A DNA stretch of 64,000 bases from an uncultured Tateyamaria sp. (GCF_947503415.1 NZ_CANNDS010000001.1:124001-188000), one strand, 5' to 3'. Shown: positions 34,630 through 44,704, numbered from the stretch's first letter. Notes: a model not told the origin generated them from the letters alone. A program made the numbers and translations.

Positions 34630-36642
34630 ATGAGCGCGCAATACGATCCAGCCGCCGGACCCGAAAAGGCCCGGCGGCTTTACGTTTATAACGGCGGATT
34701 CTTGGCCCGTGGCCGTGTGCGACGTATCGTTGAGCTGGCGGGCTACGATGTGTCTATCGGCCTGCCCGATCCAGATGGGTTGGTGGGTGTTTGGGGCAAT
34801 TCGCCGACCGCACACCGAGGCGAAGCCGTGGCAAGCAGGCGAGATGCCAGCGTCGTCCGGGTCGAGGATGCGTTTCTGCGATCTGTCCTGCCGGGCCGCA
34901 CGGGCAGTCCGCCGCTGGGTCTTTTGATCGACCACAAGGGGGTGCATTTTGATCCCTCAACCCCATCCGATCTGGAGGAGTTGCTGGCCAACGATCCCTT
35001 GGATGACACCGCCATACTGAACTCTGCGCGCGGGGCCATGGCCCGGATGCAGGAGGCGCATCTCAGCAAGTACACAGGCTTTGATCCTGAGGCGAGCGTG
35101 CCTGACCCCGGCTATGTTCTGGTCATCGATCAGACGCAAGGCGACGCCTCTGTGACGGCCTCTGGCGCCGACCGGAACCGGTTTCTGGAAATGCTGTTTG
35201 TGGCGCAGGACGAACATCCCGGCGCGCGCATTCTGATCAAGTCTCATCCCGAGACGGTGCAAGGGTTTCGCGAAGGGTATTTTGGACCCGATGATTGCAC
35301 CGACCGAGTATTGCTCCACACTGATGCGGTCAGCCCGTGGACCCTGATGGAGGGGGCCGTGGCCGTCTATACCGTGTCCTCCGGTTTGGGGTTCGAGGCC
35401 ATTATTGCGGGCCACAAGCCCCGCGTGTTCGGGCAGCCCTTCTACGCCGGGTGGGGCCTGACGCAGGACGAATTTCCCGTGCAGCGCCGCCAGCGATCGC
35501 TGACCCGTGCGCAGCTTTTTGCGGGGGCCATGATCCTCTACCCCACATGGTACGATCCGCACCGCGATGCGCTGTGTGACCTGCCCACCGTGATCGAGGT
35601 GTTGGCCGCTGAAACGCGTGCATGGCGTGCCGATCATCGCGGTTGGGTCGCAAGCGGGATGCGCTTGTGGAAACGCAAGCCTTTGCAGCAGGTGTTTGGT
35701 CGCTTCAAGCCCATGCGGTTCGAAGAAGATCCCGCCCGTGCCCGCATGCTGGGCCGACCGTGGATGGTCTGGGCCGGGAAGGCCGATGTTGGGCACGAGG
35801 ATGCCGTGCGGGTCGAGGACGGCTTTTTGCGATCACGGGGCTTGGGGGCAGAATTGATCCCGCCCCTATCGCTGGTGACAGATGATCTGGGTATCTACTA
35901 CGATCCTGCGCGCCCAAGCCGATTGGAACACCTGATCCGATCACGCCGGACGCTGCGTCCCGATCAGACTCTCCGAGTGGAACGGTTGATCCGGTCGCTG
36001 ACCGAGGCGGGGCTGAGCAAGTACAACCTGTCGGGCGATGCCCCGGATGTGCCTTCGGGTCGGCGGGGGTTGGTTGTGGGCCAGGTTGAGGATGATGCGT
36101 CGATCCGACTTGGTGCGGGCGATATATGCACAAACCGGGCGCTGCTGGAGGCAGCGCGGGCAGCGCGACCAGACGATGTACTGATCTACAAACCGCATCC
36201 GGATGTGGAAGCGGGACTGCGGGATGGGGCGTTTGACGCGTCCGATCTGGCTGATGTTGTGGCGGATGGAACGGACATCGTTGCGTTGCTTAGTCAGGTG
36301 AATGAACTGTGGACGATGACTTCGCTGTCCGGGTTCGAGGCACTTTTGCGCGGGGTTCATGTGGTCACGACCGGTGCCCCGTTTTACGCGGGCTGGGGGT
36401 TGACCGAAGACCTTGGAAATGTGCCGCCGCGACGTCGCGAGGATGTGCCGCTAGCTGGATTGGTGCACGCGACGCTGATTGATTATCCTCGCTATTTTGA
36501 CCCCGTCACCGGGACGGCCTGCCCGGTCGAGGTGGTGGTGGAGCGTTTGAGACAAGGCGATGTCCCCCGCCCCGGTTTTGCCAATCGAACTCTATCGAAG
36601 ATACAAGGCTTGCTGGCCAGCCGCGCCCATTGGTGGCGTTAG
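34630..36642 (+). CDS. kpsC: Capsule polysaccharide biosynthesis protein KpsC (dual beta-Kdo transferase)
   Basis: Large two-module glycosyltransferase of 670 residues. The halves repeat the same motifs: VRVEDAFLRSV and VRVEDGFLRSRG, LSKYTGF and LSKYNLSG, DASV and DDASIRLG, IKSHPE and YKPHPDVE, and two PFYAGWGLT segments. Family knowledge: KpsC adds alternating beta-Kdo residues to the lipid anchor before KpsS or with it. Eight bases separate it from the export lipoprotein gene. It faces ribD tail to tail with a four-base overlap (36639-36642). Confidence 0.92.
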   Translation: MSAQYDPAAGPEKARRLYVYNGGFLARGRVRRIVELAGYDVSIGLPDPDGLVGVWGNSPTAHRGEAVASRRDASVVRVEDAFLRSVLPGRTGSPPLGLLIDHKGVHFDPSTPSDLEELLANDPLDDTAILNSARGAMARMQEAHLSKYTGFDPEASVPDPGYVLVIDQTQGDASVTASGADRNRFLEMLFVAQDEHPGARILIKSHPETVQGFREGYFGPDDCTDRVLLHTDAVSPWTLMEGAVAVYTVSSGLGFEAIIAGHKPRVFGQPFYAGWGLTQDEFPVQRRQRSLTRAQLFAGAMILYPTWYDPHRDALCDLPTVIEVLAAETRAWRADHRGWVASGMRLWKRKPLQQVFGRFKPMRFEEDPARARMLGRPWMVWAGKADVGHEDAVRVEDGFLRSRGLGAELIPPLSLVTDDLGIYYDPARPSRLEHLIRSRRTLRPDQTLRVERLIRSLTEAGLSKYNLSGDAPDVPSGRRGLVVGQVEDDASIRLGAGDICTNRALLEAARAARPDDVLIYKPHPDVEAGLRDGAFDASDLADVVADGTDIVALLSQVNELWTMTSLSGFEALLRGVHVVTTGAPFYAGWGLTEDLGNVPPRRREDVPLAGLVHATLIDYPRYFDPVTGTACPVEVVVERLRQGDVPRPGFANRTLSKIQGLLASRAHWWR

Positions 36643-37736
36643 GTGCGGGTCCAGATGTGGCAAACGTCATTGCCCGAGCGGGCAACGGATTTGAGCGCAA
36701 ACCGTTGTGCCGCATTGAGTGATCCGAGCCCAAGTGCGCCGATGCTCGGCAGCCCTTCGGCACCGATGACAAGCCCGGCGGTAAAGCCAACCAGCTGATC
36801 GACCAGGTCCGCCTCGATCAGGGAGGCCGCGAGCGCCCCGCCCCCCTCGCAGAAAACGCGGGTCAGGCCGTGGCTGCCCAGTTGTTGCAACACATCCCGC
36901 GCGTCCAACTGGCTGCCAGAGGTTTGGCACGATAGAAGCGTCGCGCCCAGATCGCGCCATGTATTTTGCAGCATCGGATCCGCGTCGCGCCCGTGGCACA
37001 GGATCACCGGCACGTCGCGTGCTGTCAGCGCGATCTTGGACATCAGTGGCAGATCAAGCCTGCGCGAAACCACGACGCGGGCCGGCTGTGGCATGTCTCC
37101 CATGCCGCGTACCGTGAGCGACGGATCGTCGTGCCGGGCTGTGCCACCGCCCACCATCACCGCGTCATGGCGTGCACGCATGGCATGGACGTGGCGCCGG
37201 GCGTCCGCCCCCGTGATCCATTGGCTTTCGCCTGTGCCGGTTGCAATACGCCCGTCAAAACTGCTGGCGAGTTTGAGAGTAACAAACGGTCGGCCCTGTT
37301 CGGTGCGCAGGGTGAAACCGAGGTGATCCTCTTCGGCTTGCGTCTCACAAATTCCGGTGGTGACGGCGATGCCAGCGTCTTGCAGGATTGCGATGCCTTG
37401 GCCGTTCACGCGCCCGTCGCTGTCCTGCATAGCGATCACGGCGCGTTTGATGCCTGCGGCCACAAACGCTTCGGCGCAGGGCGGCGTCTTGCCATGATGG
37501 GCGCATGGTTCAAGCGTGACATAGGCGGTGGCACCGCGTGCTGCGCGTCCAGCCTGCGCAAGTGCTTCGGTTTCGGCATGAGGCCGACCGCTAGGCTGGG
37601 TCCAGCCACGGCCCAAGATGCGCCCGTCCTTGACGATCACGCAGCCCACAGCAGGGTTTGGGGCTGTGCGCCCCTGACCGCGCCGCCCGAGGGCCAGCGC
37701 CAATGACATGAAGCGGATGTCCTCCGCTGCGCTCAC
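36639..37736 (-). CDS. ribD: Bifunctional diaminohydroxyphosphoribosylaminopyrimidine deaminase / 5-amino-6-(5-phosphoribosylamino)uracil reductase
   Basis: Two consecutive riboflavin steps. It has 365 residues. The N-terminal deaminase carries the zinc motif [11 protein letters not shown] at about 54-64 and [16 protein letters not shown] at about 77-92. The C-terminal reductase has [40 protein letters not shown] and [13 protein letters not shown]. The ATG overlaps nrdR by ATGA. In many relatives ribD continues into ribE; here the capsule cassette lies between. Confidence 0.95.
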   Translation of the reverse strand: MSAAEDIRFMSLALALGRRGQGRTAPNPAVGCVIVKDGRILGRGWTQPSGRPHAETEALAQAGRAARGATAYVTLEPCAHHGKTPPCAEAFVAAGIKRAVIAMQDSDGRVNGQGIAILQDAGIAVTTGICETQAEEDHLGFTLRTEQGRPFVTLKLASSFDGRIATGTGESQWITGADARRHVHAMRARHDAVMVGGGTARHDDPSLTVRGMGDMPQPARVVVSRRLDLPLMSKIALTARDVPVILCHGRDADPMLQNTWRDLGATLLSCQTSGSQLDARDVLQQLGSHGLTRVFCEGGGALAASLIEADLVDQLVGFTAGLVIGAEGLPSIGALGLGSLNAAQRFALKSVARSGNDVCHIWTRT

Positions 37737-38200
37737 TCGTCCGAAGGGGTGTCTGGCCGCAGCTCTGCCACGAACTTGTCGAAGTCATCGGCCGCCTGGA
37801 AGTTTTTGTAAACGCTCGCAAAACGGACATAGGCAACCGTATCGATGCGGTTCAGGGCTTCCATCACGATCTCACCGATCTGGGCTGACTGGATGTCCGT
37901 CTCACCCATGGATTCTAGCCGCCGCACAATGCCCGAGATCATCTGATCAATACGTTCGGGATCAATGGGGCGCTTCTGCATCGAAATGCGAATGGAGCGC
38001 TCGAGCTTGTCCCGGTCGAAGTCCTCACGCTTGCCCGTCGACTTGATGACCACAAGGTCGCGCAACTGCACGCGTTCGTAGGTTGTGAACCGCCCGCCGC
38101 AAGCCGGACAGAACCTCCGCCTGCGGATCGAAACGTGATCCTCGGCCGGTCGGCTGTCTTTAACTTGTGTGTCGATATTCCCGCAAAACGGACAGCGCAT
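37733..38200 (-). CDS. nrdR: Transcriptional repressor NrdR
   Basis: Zinc-ribbon/ATP-cone regulator of ribonucleotide reductase genes, 155 residues. Seen: two zinc knuckles MRCPFCGN and [30 protein letters not shown], and the ATP-cone starting [20 protein letters not shown]. Overlaps ribD by four bases, the classical nrdR-ribD pairing. Confidence 0.97.
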   Translation of the reverse strand: MRCPFCGNIDTQVKDSRPAEDHVSIRRRRFCPACGGRFTTYERVQLRDLVVIKSTGKREDFDRDKLERSIRISMQKRPIDPERIDQMISGIVRRLESMGETDIQSAQIGEIVMEALNRIDTVAYVRFASVYKNFQAADDFDKFVAELRPDTPSDE

Positions 38201-38297
38201 CGCCCATCCCCTTCGTATTTGTCCCGCCTGTAGTGGGAGTTTTCTCCCGTTCCACGAGACTATAGGAGGTTGTCAAGGTTTTGGGTAGAGGGGAAAT

Positions 38298-38320
38298 GAC
38301 ACCGCTAGATGAGCGGTGTC
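38298..38320 (-). terminator. Stem-loop terminator after the tandem secreted-protein genes
   Basis: GACACCGCT (38298-38306) pairs perfectly with AGCGGTGTC (38312-38320) around a five-base loop, starting four bases after the stop of the third paralogue. On the minus strand the stem runs into ATTTCCCC, a weak T-run. Position supports transcription termination. Confidence 0.55.
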
Positions 38321-38324
38321 AGTG

Positions 38325-38753
38325 TCACCGCCGGACCAATTGATTTTCGGATGTACGCACGCGCAGGAAGGGCAAATTGCGGCACAGAGAGTAGGCGTGG
38401 GCCATTGAAAACACCTGACCCGCGCGGCGCACCCCTTGGCTGACCGAAGAGAACGCGCCATCGACCGGTTCGGTACTGAACACGATGCCTTTGCTCCCCG
38501 GTGCCGTGGTTGCATCCCCCCGCCCGATTTCGATGTAGAGGTTGCCGTCTCGTAGACCCAGAACGTTTCGCACATAGATACCGGCAGCGCACCAGACCTG
38601 CGTACCACCGGCACCGTCCGCCTCGATCACCTCGAACGAGGTATCATCGATCTGGTTGACCGGCAGCGTGAACCGTTCCCGCCGCGCGGTATCCTGTGCT
38701 GCGCCAAGTGTCGGCAGCGTAACTAGAATGGTGAGAGCGGCGGCTTTATACAT
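38325..38753 (-). CDS. Secreted protein of unknown function, tandem paralogue C
   Basis: A 142-residue protein with an N-terminal signal peptide (AALTILVTLPTLGAAQ). The mature part shares with its two neighbours FEVIEADGAGGTQVWCAAG, YVRNVLG.R-like text, a PG..G.VFST segment, QGVRRAGQVFSMAHAYSLCR and a basic end. Two invariant cysteines (in WCAAG and LCR) suggest a disulfide in the periplasm. I do not recognise the family. AAGG lies nine bases before the ATG. Confidence 0.75.
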   Translation of the reverse strand: MYKAAALTILVTLPTLGAAQDTARRERFTLPVNQIDDTSFEVIEADGAGGTQVWCAAGIYVRNVLGLRDGNLYIEIGRGDATTAPGSKGIVFSTEPVDGAFSSVSQGVRRAGQVFSMAHAYSLCRNLPFLRVRTSENQLVRR

Positions 38754-38838
38754 GAATGGCGTCCTTATACGTCATCATGGACATGTCGCATCCGAAAGGG
38801 AAATCAACTTGGCAGCTTTGCTCGGCTCTACGCCAAGC

Positions 38839-39264
38839 CTACAGGCGGTTGTCGCGGATGCTGATGCGCAGGTTGGGTACCCCTCGGCACAAAGCATAGG
38901 CATGGGCCATGCTGAACCGTTTTCCTGCTTGCCGAATGCCTTGCGAGTAGGAGGAAATGGCCCCCTCGACCGGCGCTGTGGTGAAGATCACGCTACGCCG
39001 TCCGGGAACCGATTGCGACGGTCCGCGTGGCGTTAGAACGGTGATGTCACCGCCCCGCTGCCCCAGTCTGGTGCGCACATAGATACCGGCAGCGCACCAC
39101 AGGTCCGACCCGCCTGCCCCGTCGTTCTCGATCACTTCGAACGTGTTGGCATCAATGCCAAAGATCGGGATCTGAAACCTGTCACGGCGTATTTCCTGCT
39201 GCGCTGCTGCGAGCGTTGGTAAGGTTACGGCCAGAGCCAAAATGACAGGGAACATGCGCGTCAT
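38839..39264 (-). CDS. Secreted protein of unknown function, tandem paralogue B
   Basis: A 141-residue protein with a signal peptide (MFPVILALAVTLPTLAAAQQ). It is the closest to the family consensus: FEVIENDGAGGSDLWCAAG, YVRTRLGQRGGDITVLTPRG, GRRSVIFTT, YSQGIRQAGKRFSMAHAYAL and the second conserved Cys. ATG 39264 is preferred because AAAGGAG lies six bases upstream, while ATG 39270 abuts that site. Flanked by its paralogues on the same strand. Confidence 0.75.
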   Translation of the reverse strand: MTRMFPVILALAVTLPTLAAAQQEIRRDRFQIPIFGIDANTFEVIENDGAGGSDLWCAAGIYVRTRLGQRGGDITVLTPRGPSQSVPGRRSVIFTTAPVEGAISSYSQGIRQAGKRFSMAHAYALCRGVPNLRISIRDNRL

Positions 39265-39328
39265 AGACATCTCCTTTGCTATCCAGATAGGAGGCGGCGC
39301 ACGAAACCCAAGGCGCTGATTGCCGCAC

Positions 39329-39751
39329 CTACGGCGCGATAACCCGCACTTTGACGTAGAGATCAAACCGGGATCTGCACAACGCATAAGCGTGCGCCAT
39401 GCTGAAGGTCTGGCCTTCCTGCCGCACACCTTGTAAGGTCGACCGGACCGATGTGTCGGCTGCATTCGTGGTGAAGATGACGCTCTTGCGGCCGGGAAAG
39501 GTGTTGGACGCAGCCCGCGGCGTGAGCACCGTGATATCGCCGCCGCGTTGACGAAGGTAATCGCGCGTGAACTTGCCTGCCGCGCACCAGATCTGGGTGC
39601 CCCCCGCGCCATCGTTTTCCACAGCTTCGAACGTGTACTTGTCGATGGGGCGAACCGGGATGATCACCAGCTCTTTGTAGAAAAAGCGCTGTGCCGCCAG
39701 TGTTGTCGGCAACAGAATGACTAGAACAATTATAAGGCTGCGGAAGCTCAT
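39329..39751 (-). CDS. Secreted protein of unknown function, tandem paralogue A
   Basis: First gene of the tandem triplet, 140 residues with signal peptide (SLIIVLVILLPTTLAAQ). Shares FEAVENDGAGGTQIWCAAG, RQRGGDITVLTPR, FPGRKSVIFTT, LQGVRQEGQTFSMAHAYALC with the other two but is basic near both ends (FFYKELVIIPV, LYVKVRVIAP). The middle TGEE-type variation suggests older divergence rather than recent copying. Function unknown. Confidence 0.75.
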   Translation of the reverse strand: MSFRSLIIVLVILLPTTLAAQRFFYKELVIIPVRPIDKYTFEAVENDGAGGTQIWCAAGKFTRDYLRQRGGDITVLTPRAASNTFPGRKSVIFTTNAADTSVRSTLQGVRQEGQTFSMAHAYALCRSRFDLYVKVRVIAP

Positions 39752-39820
39752 AAGGGTTTCGCCTTTACAGATGCGCGAACTTAGCCCGGATCACGCCTTT
39801 TGCAAAATCACCTTTGCGCG

Positions 39821-40228
39821 TCAGGTGCTGAAATGGGCCACGACCCGGCGGTGATGCGGCGCATCGCGATGCTCGAACAAATAGATACCTTGCCAACTGC
39901 CAAGCTGTAGTTGCCCGTTCTGGACGGGTATTTGCAGGCTGGTTGGTAACATCGCGGCTTTGATATGCGCAGGCATGTCATCTGGCCCTTCGTAGGTGTG
40001 GGTCAGATAGGACATGGAATGATCAGTGGTAGGTGGAACGAGGCGGGCAAAGAAGTTTTGCAGGTCCGTCCGAACCTCTGGGTCCGCGTTTTCCTGGATC
40101 AGCAGCGAGCAGGAGGTGTGTTGGACGAAAAGCGTAAGCAGCCCGGTTCCCGTTGTCCATTGCGCTACATCATGGGTGCATTCATAGAGGCCCGGCCCGC
40201 GTGTCTGGATGTGGAACGTGGTCTGCAT
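39821..40228 (-). CDS. yjbQ: YjbQ/UPF0047 family protein
   Basis: A 135-residue protein of the UPF0047 family: TGLLTLFVQHTSCSLLIQEN, DHSMSYLTHTYEGPDDMPAHIKA, LGSWQGIYLFEHRDAPHHRR. The conserved His/Cys/Asp residues form a metal-like site. Family members have been reported to show thiamine-phosphate-synthase activity as a side function, but the main role is unsettled. Stands alone between paralogue A and the HlyU-like gene. Confidence 0.92.
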   Translation of the reverse strand: MQTTFHIQTRGPGLYECTHDVAQWTTGTGLLTLFVQHTSCSLLIQENADPEVRTDLQNFFARLVPPTTDHSMSYLTHTYEGPDDMPAHIKAAMLPTSLQIPVQNGQLQLGSWQGIYLFEHRDAPHHRRVVAHFST

Positions 40229-40239
40229 CGACGAGGCCG

Positions 40240-40509
40240 CTAGCGGAATATCCCGTCGCCCTGTTCGTCAATCACCTGCTTGGCCTTGGCGATGGTGGCT
40301 GCAAGGGCATCGTCGTGCGAGGCGATCGTGTCAGCCCGGATCAGGGTATGCGTCTTGGTCTCGTCGTTCACATCCTTTTCGATCCGGGCACAGATGCGGT
40401 AGCCATCGGATTCCTTTTGCAAGGTCGGGATGATGCGGAAGTCTTTGTAAATTTCACCTTTGGCTTCAGGTGGTGCGCCGCCTCCAAACAGTTTTTTCAA
40501 GAGTGACAT
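40240..40509 (-). CDS. HlyU-family protein
   Basis: An 89-residue protein starting MSLLKKLFGGGAPPEAKGEI, then YKDFRIIPTLQKESDGYRICARIEK-type text and TLIRADTIASHDDALAATIAK. This matches the HlyU family (named after a Vibrio hemolysin activator), whose alphaproteobacterial members lack the winged-helix regulator sequence and have no established role. Eleven bases before yjbQ on the same strand. Confidence 0.85.
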   Translation of the reverse strand: MSLLKKLFGGGAPPEAKGEIYKDFRIIPTLQKESDGYRICARIEKDVNDETKTHTLIRADTIASHDDALAATIAKAKQVIDEQGDGIFR

Positions 40510-40590
40510 GGGCTGTCTCCTTGTCTGTTCTGTTGGGGGACGTGGGCGAAGGACGATGGCGCTATGCCACCGTCCCCAGCGTTTTGGTGT

Positions 40591-42576
40591 TTACTGATCG
40601 AGGAAGCTGCGCAGTTTGCGGCTGCGGCTCGGGTGCTTGAGCTTGCGCAGCGCCTTGGCTTCGATCTGGCGGATCCGTTCGCGTGTAACGCTGAACTGCT
40701 GGCCCACCTCTTCGAGCGTGTGGTCCGTGTTCATGCCAATGCCGAAGCGCATGCGCAGCACGCGTTCTTCGCGTGGCGTAAGCGAGGCCAGAACCCGTGT
40801 CGTGGTTTCCTTGAGGTTTTCCTGAATGGCGCTGTCGAGTGGCAGCACGGCATTCTTGTCCTCGATGAAATCGCCAAGCTGGCTGTCTTCCTCGTCCCCG
40901 ATGGGGGTTTCAAGGCTGATCGGCTCCTTGGCGATTTTCATCACCTTGCGCACTTTCTCAAGCGGCATTTGCAGCTTTTCAGCCAGTTCCTCGGGCGTGG
41001 GTTCGCGTCCGATCTCGTGCAGCATCTGCCGGCCCGTACGGACCAGTTTGTTGATCGTTTCGATCATGTGCACGGGGATACGGATGGTGCGGGCCTGATC
41101 CGCGATGGACCGGGTGATCGCCTGACGGATCCACCATGTCGCGTAGGTCGAGAACTTGTAGCCGCGGCGGTATTCGAACTTGTCGACCGCCTTCATAAGG
41201 CCAATGTTCCCTTCCTGAATGAGGTCGAGGAATTGCAGGCCGCGGTTGGTGTATTTCTTGGCGATCGAGATCACGAGGCGCAGGTTGGCTTCGACCATCT
41301 CTTTCTTGGCCTGCCGTGCTTCTTTTTCGCCCTTCTGAACCTGCTGCACGATGCGGCGGAATTCAGAGATGTCGAGGCCGACGTATTGGCCCACTTGCGC
41401 CATGTCGGCGCGCAGTTCTTCGACCTTCTCGGCAGAGCGTTCAATGAACATCTGCCAGCCACGGCCCTGCTTTTCGCCCATCTCTTCGAGCCAGTTGGGG
41501 TCAAGCTCACGGCCACGGTAGGAGTCCACGAACTCCTTCCGGTTGATGCGCGCCTGATCGGCCAGTTTCACGATGGCAGAGTCGATCTGCATGATGCGGC
41601 GGTTGATGCCGTAAAGCTGGTCGATCAGCGCTTCGATCCGGTTGTTGTGCAGGTGCAGTTCGTTGACAAGCAGCACAATCTCGGCCCGGAGTTTCTGGTA
41701 GGTTTCTTCGTCGCCTTTGCTGAACGAGCCGTCCTCGTTCAGGGTGGCCGAAATCCGGCTGTCCTGCATTTCGGACAGAAGCGAATAGTCGTGAGCGATG
41801 ACCTCAAGCGCTTCGAGCACCTGAGGCTTGAGCGCGGCCTCCATCGCGGCAAGCGACATATTGGCCTGTTCGTCCTCATCGTCGTCGTCATCCTTGGCGA
41901 TCGGATTGCCGTCGGCGTCCAGTTCGGGGCTGGCCTCTTCCTTTTCCTCGGTCTTGGCGGCGGTATCGACGACAGGCTCTGACACCTCTTCGCCGTCCTC
42001 ACCCATTTGATTGCCGAATGTGGCTTCGAGGTCGATGACATCGCGCAGCAAGATTTCTTCGCTCAGAAGTTCGTCGCGCCAGATGGTGATCGCCTGAAAG
42101 GTCAGTGGGCTTTCGCACAGCCCTGCGATCATCGTATTGCGGCCAGCTTCGATGCGCTTGGCGATGGCGATCTCGCCCTCGCGGCTCAGCAATTCGACGC
42201 TGCCCATTTCGCGCAAATACATCCGCACGGGATCGTCTGTTCGGTCGAGCTTTTCCTGACCCGTGGCGCCCAGCGTCAGATCGCGGGTGCCTTCGGTGGT
42301 CGTGACCTCGGTCGAGCCTTTTTGCTCTTCGTCCTCGGCCTCTTCATCCTCGATGATATTGATGCCCATTTCAGACAGCATCGACATCACATCTTCGATC
42401 TGTTCCGAGCTGACCTGATCGGGTGGCAGCACGGTATTCAGCTGGTCGTAGGTGATGTAGCCCTTTTCACGGGCCTCCGAGATCATCTTTTTGACGGCAG
42501 CCTGGCTCATGTCGAGCGAGTGGGCGCTGTCCTGATCTTCGGTCTTCGCGTCTTCGTTTGTGTCTTTCGCGGCCAT
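40591..42576 (-). CDS. rpoD: RNA polymerase primary sigma factor (sigma 70)
   Basis: Housekeeping sigma factor of 661 residues. Seen: region 1.1 after the N-terminus, an acidic Glu/Asp-rich non-conserved region of about 40 residues, region 2 ([37 protein letters not shown]), region 3 ([11 protein letters not shown]) and region 4 ([40 protein letters not shown]). ATG 42576 has AAGGAG six to seven bases upstream; the open frame extends further but without a good start. Downstream of dnaG, the usual dnaG-rpoD order. Confidence 0.97.
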   Translation of the reverse strand: MAAKDTNEDAKTEDQDSAHSLDMSQAAVKKMISEAREKGYITYDQLNTVLPPDQVSSEQIEDVMSMLSEMGINIIEDEEAEDEEQKGSTEVTTTEGTRDLTLGATGQEKLDRTDDPVRMYLREMGSVELLSREGEIAIAKRIEAGRNTMIAGLCESPLTFQAITIWRDELLSEEILLRDVIDLEATFGNQMGEDGEEVSEPVVDTAAKTEEKEEASPELDADGNPIAKDDDDDEDEQANMSLAAMEAALKPQVLEALEVIAHDYSLLSEMQDSRISATLNEDGSFSKGDEETYQKLRAEIVLLVNELHLHNNRIEALIDQLYGINRRIMQIDSAIVKLADQARINRKEFVDSYRGRELDPNWLEEMGEKQGRGWQMFIERSAEKVEELRADMAQVGQYVGLDISEFRRIVQQVQKGEKEARQAKKEMVEANLRLVISIAKKYTNRGLQFLDLIQEGNIGLMKAVDKFEYRRGYKFSTYATWWIRQAITRSIADQARTIRIPVHMIETINKLVRTGRQMLHEIGREPTPEELAEKLQMPLEKVRKVMKIAKEPISLETPIGDEEDSQLGDFIEDKNAVLPLDSAIQENLKETTTRVLASLTPREERVLRMRFGIGMNTDHTLEEVGQQFSVTRERIRQIEAKALRKLKHPSRSRKLRSFLDQ

Positions 42577-42705
42577 ACTGGGCTCCTTCAATCGGGGCTC
42601 CTTGGCGATTCGTTTGCCCGAATCGCTGCCAGAAACATTTAGTGCTTTAGGTGATTCGGCCACCCATCTACGTGCATTTTCTTTATATTTTGAGACCAAT
42701 TCGCA

Positions 42706-44667
42706 TCAGTTACGGCGTTTAGAGAAGCTGATCTGATCCATCAAGGCAGCAAAAGCATCCCTTTCACTGCGACTGATTCGGGCACCGTTGTCGCCGGTGT
42801 CATATTCAGAATCATCCTCTTTCCCGCTGCGCGTCGCCTGAACTGCGGCTTCAGCCGCTTGGGCAAGGCGCCATGTCACGCCTTCATCTGCCACACCCTC
42901 CAGGTCCTGCACCGCATCCGCGATCTCGGCATTCAGTCCCTTTGCCGCGCTGAGTTTTGCGAGCTCTTCGGCCACGGTCATGCGGGCCATGTCAGCATCG
43001 CCGGGGGTGCGGATACACGGGACAATTGCCACATGGCGCGATGAGAGCAGGTTATCAAGGGTATCCGGACCAAGTGCGGCGAAAATGTTTTCGCGCAACA
43101 CCTCCGGACCTTCATGTCCGTGGCGCAGAATCAGGTCGCGCAATACGGCATGGTCTGGATCCTTGCAGGGCAAACCCTCGAGCCCGCTTTCGAACTCTTC
43201 GGCCACTTCAGGCGTGCAGATAAGTGCAACAAGGATCACTGTTTCGCGCAGGTGGTCCGTGACCTGCGCCCCTCCCGCAGCCAGTGCGGAGCTCTTAGTG
43301 CTGGGCATCGGCACCGGGGGAGCCTGCCAGCCGCGACCGGGTTTCCAGTCCCGTTTCTGGCCGGTGCTGCCGCCACTGCGTTTGGGGCGAAACAGGTCCC
43401 AGCGCATGTCCTTGATCGCCTGACCGTAGTGCTGGCGGATCGACGGGTCCTGGATCAGCTTGATTTTCTCCCGCAGCGCCTTGTCGAGTGCTGCCTTGCG
43501 TTCGGGGCTGTCGAAGCTTTTGCCTTCCGTCTCGCGCTGCCAGAGCAGTTGGACCATGGGCATCGCGTCATCGAGCAGCTTTTGCAGCGCCCCCGCCCCT
43601 TGCGCCTTAAGCAGATCGTCAGGGTCCTGCCCCTCGGGCATCAGCGCAAATCGCAGGGATTTGCCCGCCTCAAGCGCGGGAAGTGCGAGATCAATCAGGC
43701 GCATGGCGGCGCGCAGGCCCGCCTTGTCCCCATCAAGCGCAATGATAGGTTCGTCCGCGATGCGCCAGAGCATGGCAAGTTGGTGTTCGGTGACAGCAGT
43801 GCCCAATGGGGCCACGGACGCGCCAAAGCCGTGTTCGGCCAGCGCAATCACGTCCATGTACCCTTCCGCCACAATCAGGGGCTGGCCCTTGCCCGCCGCC
43901 GTGCGTGCGGGGCCGTGGTTGTAGAGGCTGCGGCCCTTGTCGAACAGTTCCGTCTCCGGCGAGTTCAGGTATTTGGCGTTGTCGTTCGGGTCCATCGCGC
44001 GCCCGCCAAAGGCGGTACAGCGCCCCCGCGCATCGCGGATCGGGAACATAATGCGCCCCCGGAACGTGTCATAGGGCTTGCCACCTTTTTGCGACGGCTT
44101 GGCAAGGCCCGCGCCAAGGATCAACTCATCCTCGACCCCCTTGCCTTTCAGCGCGTCCCACAGCCCCTGCCACGCGTCGGGGGCAAAGCCGATTTCCCAG
44201 CGGTCCTGTGCTGCGGGGTCCAGCCCGCGCCGTTCAAGGTAGTCGCGCGCAGGGCCGGCCGCCCCAGTCTTGAGTTGCAGGCGGAAGTGTTGGATGGCCA
44301 TTTCCATGACATCGGCCAATTGGGTCCGATTGTCGGCTTTTTCCTGCGCGCGGGGGTCGCGCTCGGGCATCGGCATCCCAGCCTCACCGGCGAGGATTTC
44401 GACGGCCTCCATGAAGCCCACATTTTCCGTTTCGCGCACGAAGCTGATGGCGTCGCCCTTGGCGTGGCAGCCAAAGCAATAATAGTAGCCCTTGCGATCA
44501 TCGACGTGAAAGCTGGCCGTCTTTTCGTGGTGGAAGGGGCAAGGGGCCCACAGGTCGCCCTTGCCCTGATTGGATTTGCGCGCGTCCCACATGACCTTGC
44601 GCCCGACAACCTGGCCAAGGCTCAGGCGGGTGCGCAATTCGTCCAGAAATCCGGGGGGCAGGCTCAT
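42706..44667 (-). CDS. dnaG: DNA primase
   Basis: Makes RNA primers at the replication fork. It has 653 residues. Seen: zinc finger CPFHHEKTASFHVDDRKGYY followed by CFGCHAKGD, the catalytic region FRGRIMFPIRDARGR, TOPRIM motifs EGYMDVIALAEHGF and ALDGDKAGLRAAMR, and a C-terminal DnaB-interaction region. Followed by rpoD after a 129-base gap. Confidence 0.97.
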   Translation of the reverse strand: MSLPPGFLDELRTRLSLGQVVGRKVMWDARKSNQGKGDLWAPCPFHHEKTASFHVDDRKGYYYCFGCHAKGDAISFVRETENVGFMEAVEILAGEAGMPMPERDPRAQEKADNRTQLADVMEMAIQHFRLQLKTGAAGPARDYLERRGLDPAAQDRWEIGFAPDAWQGLWDALKGKGVEDELILGAGLAKPSQKGGKPYDTFRGRIMFPIRDARGRCTAFGGRAMDPNDNAKYLNSPETELFDKGRSLYNHGPARTAAGKGQPLIVAEGYMDVIALAEHGFGASVAPLGTAVTEHQLAMLWRIADEPIIALDGDKAGLRAAMRLIDLALPALEAGKSLRFALMPEGQDPDDLLKAQGAGALQKLLDDAMPMVQLLWQRETEGKSFDSPERKAALDKALREKIKLIQDPSIRQHYGQAIKDMRWDLFRPKRSGGSTGQKRDWKPGRGWQAPPVPMPSTKSSALAAGGAQVTDHLRETVILVALICTPEVAEEFESGLEGLPCKDPDHAVLRDLILRHGHEGPEVLRENIFAALGPDTLDNLLSSRHVAIVPCIRTPGDADMARMTVAEELAKLSAAKGLNAEIADAVQDLEGVADEGVTWRLAQAAEAAVQATRSGKEDDSEYDTGDNGARISRSERDAFAALMDQISFSKRRN

Positions 44668-44704
44668 GCCCTATAATATTGGGTTTGTGTGCCCGGGAGT
44701 CGAG

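Noticed and set aside
40510-40590. Hairpin GACGGTGGC/GCCATCGTC after rpoD as terminator
   Set aside because: No T-run follows on the minus strand, and one pair is a wobble; too weak to list as a feature.
40564-41982. 472-codon plus-strand open frame
   Set aside because: Antisense to rpoD; no family features.
43114-44676. Long 520-codon open frame on the plus strand
   Set aside because: Entirely antisense to dnaG, whose zinc finger and TOPRIM motifs are clear; the antisense product has no recognisable domain.
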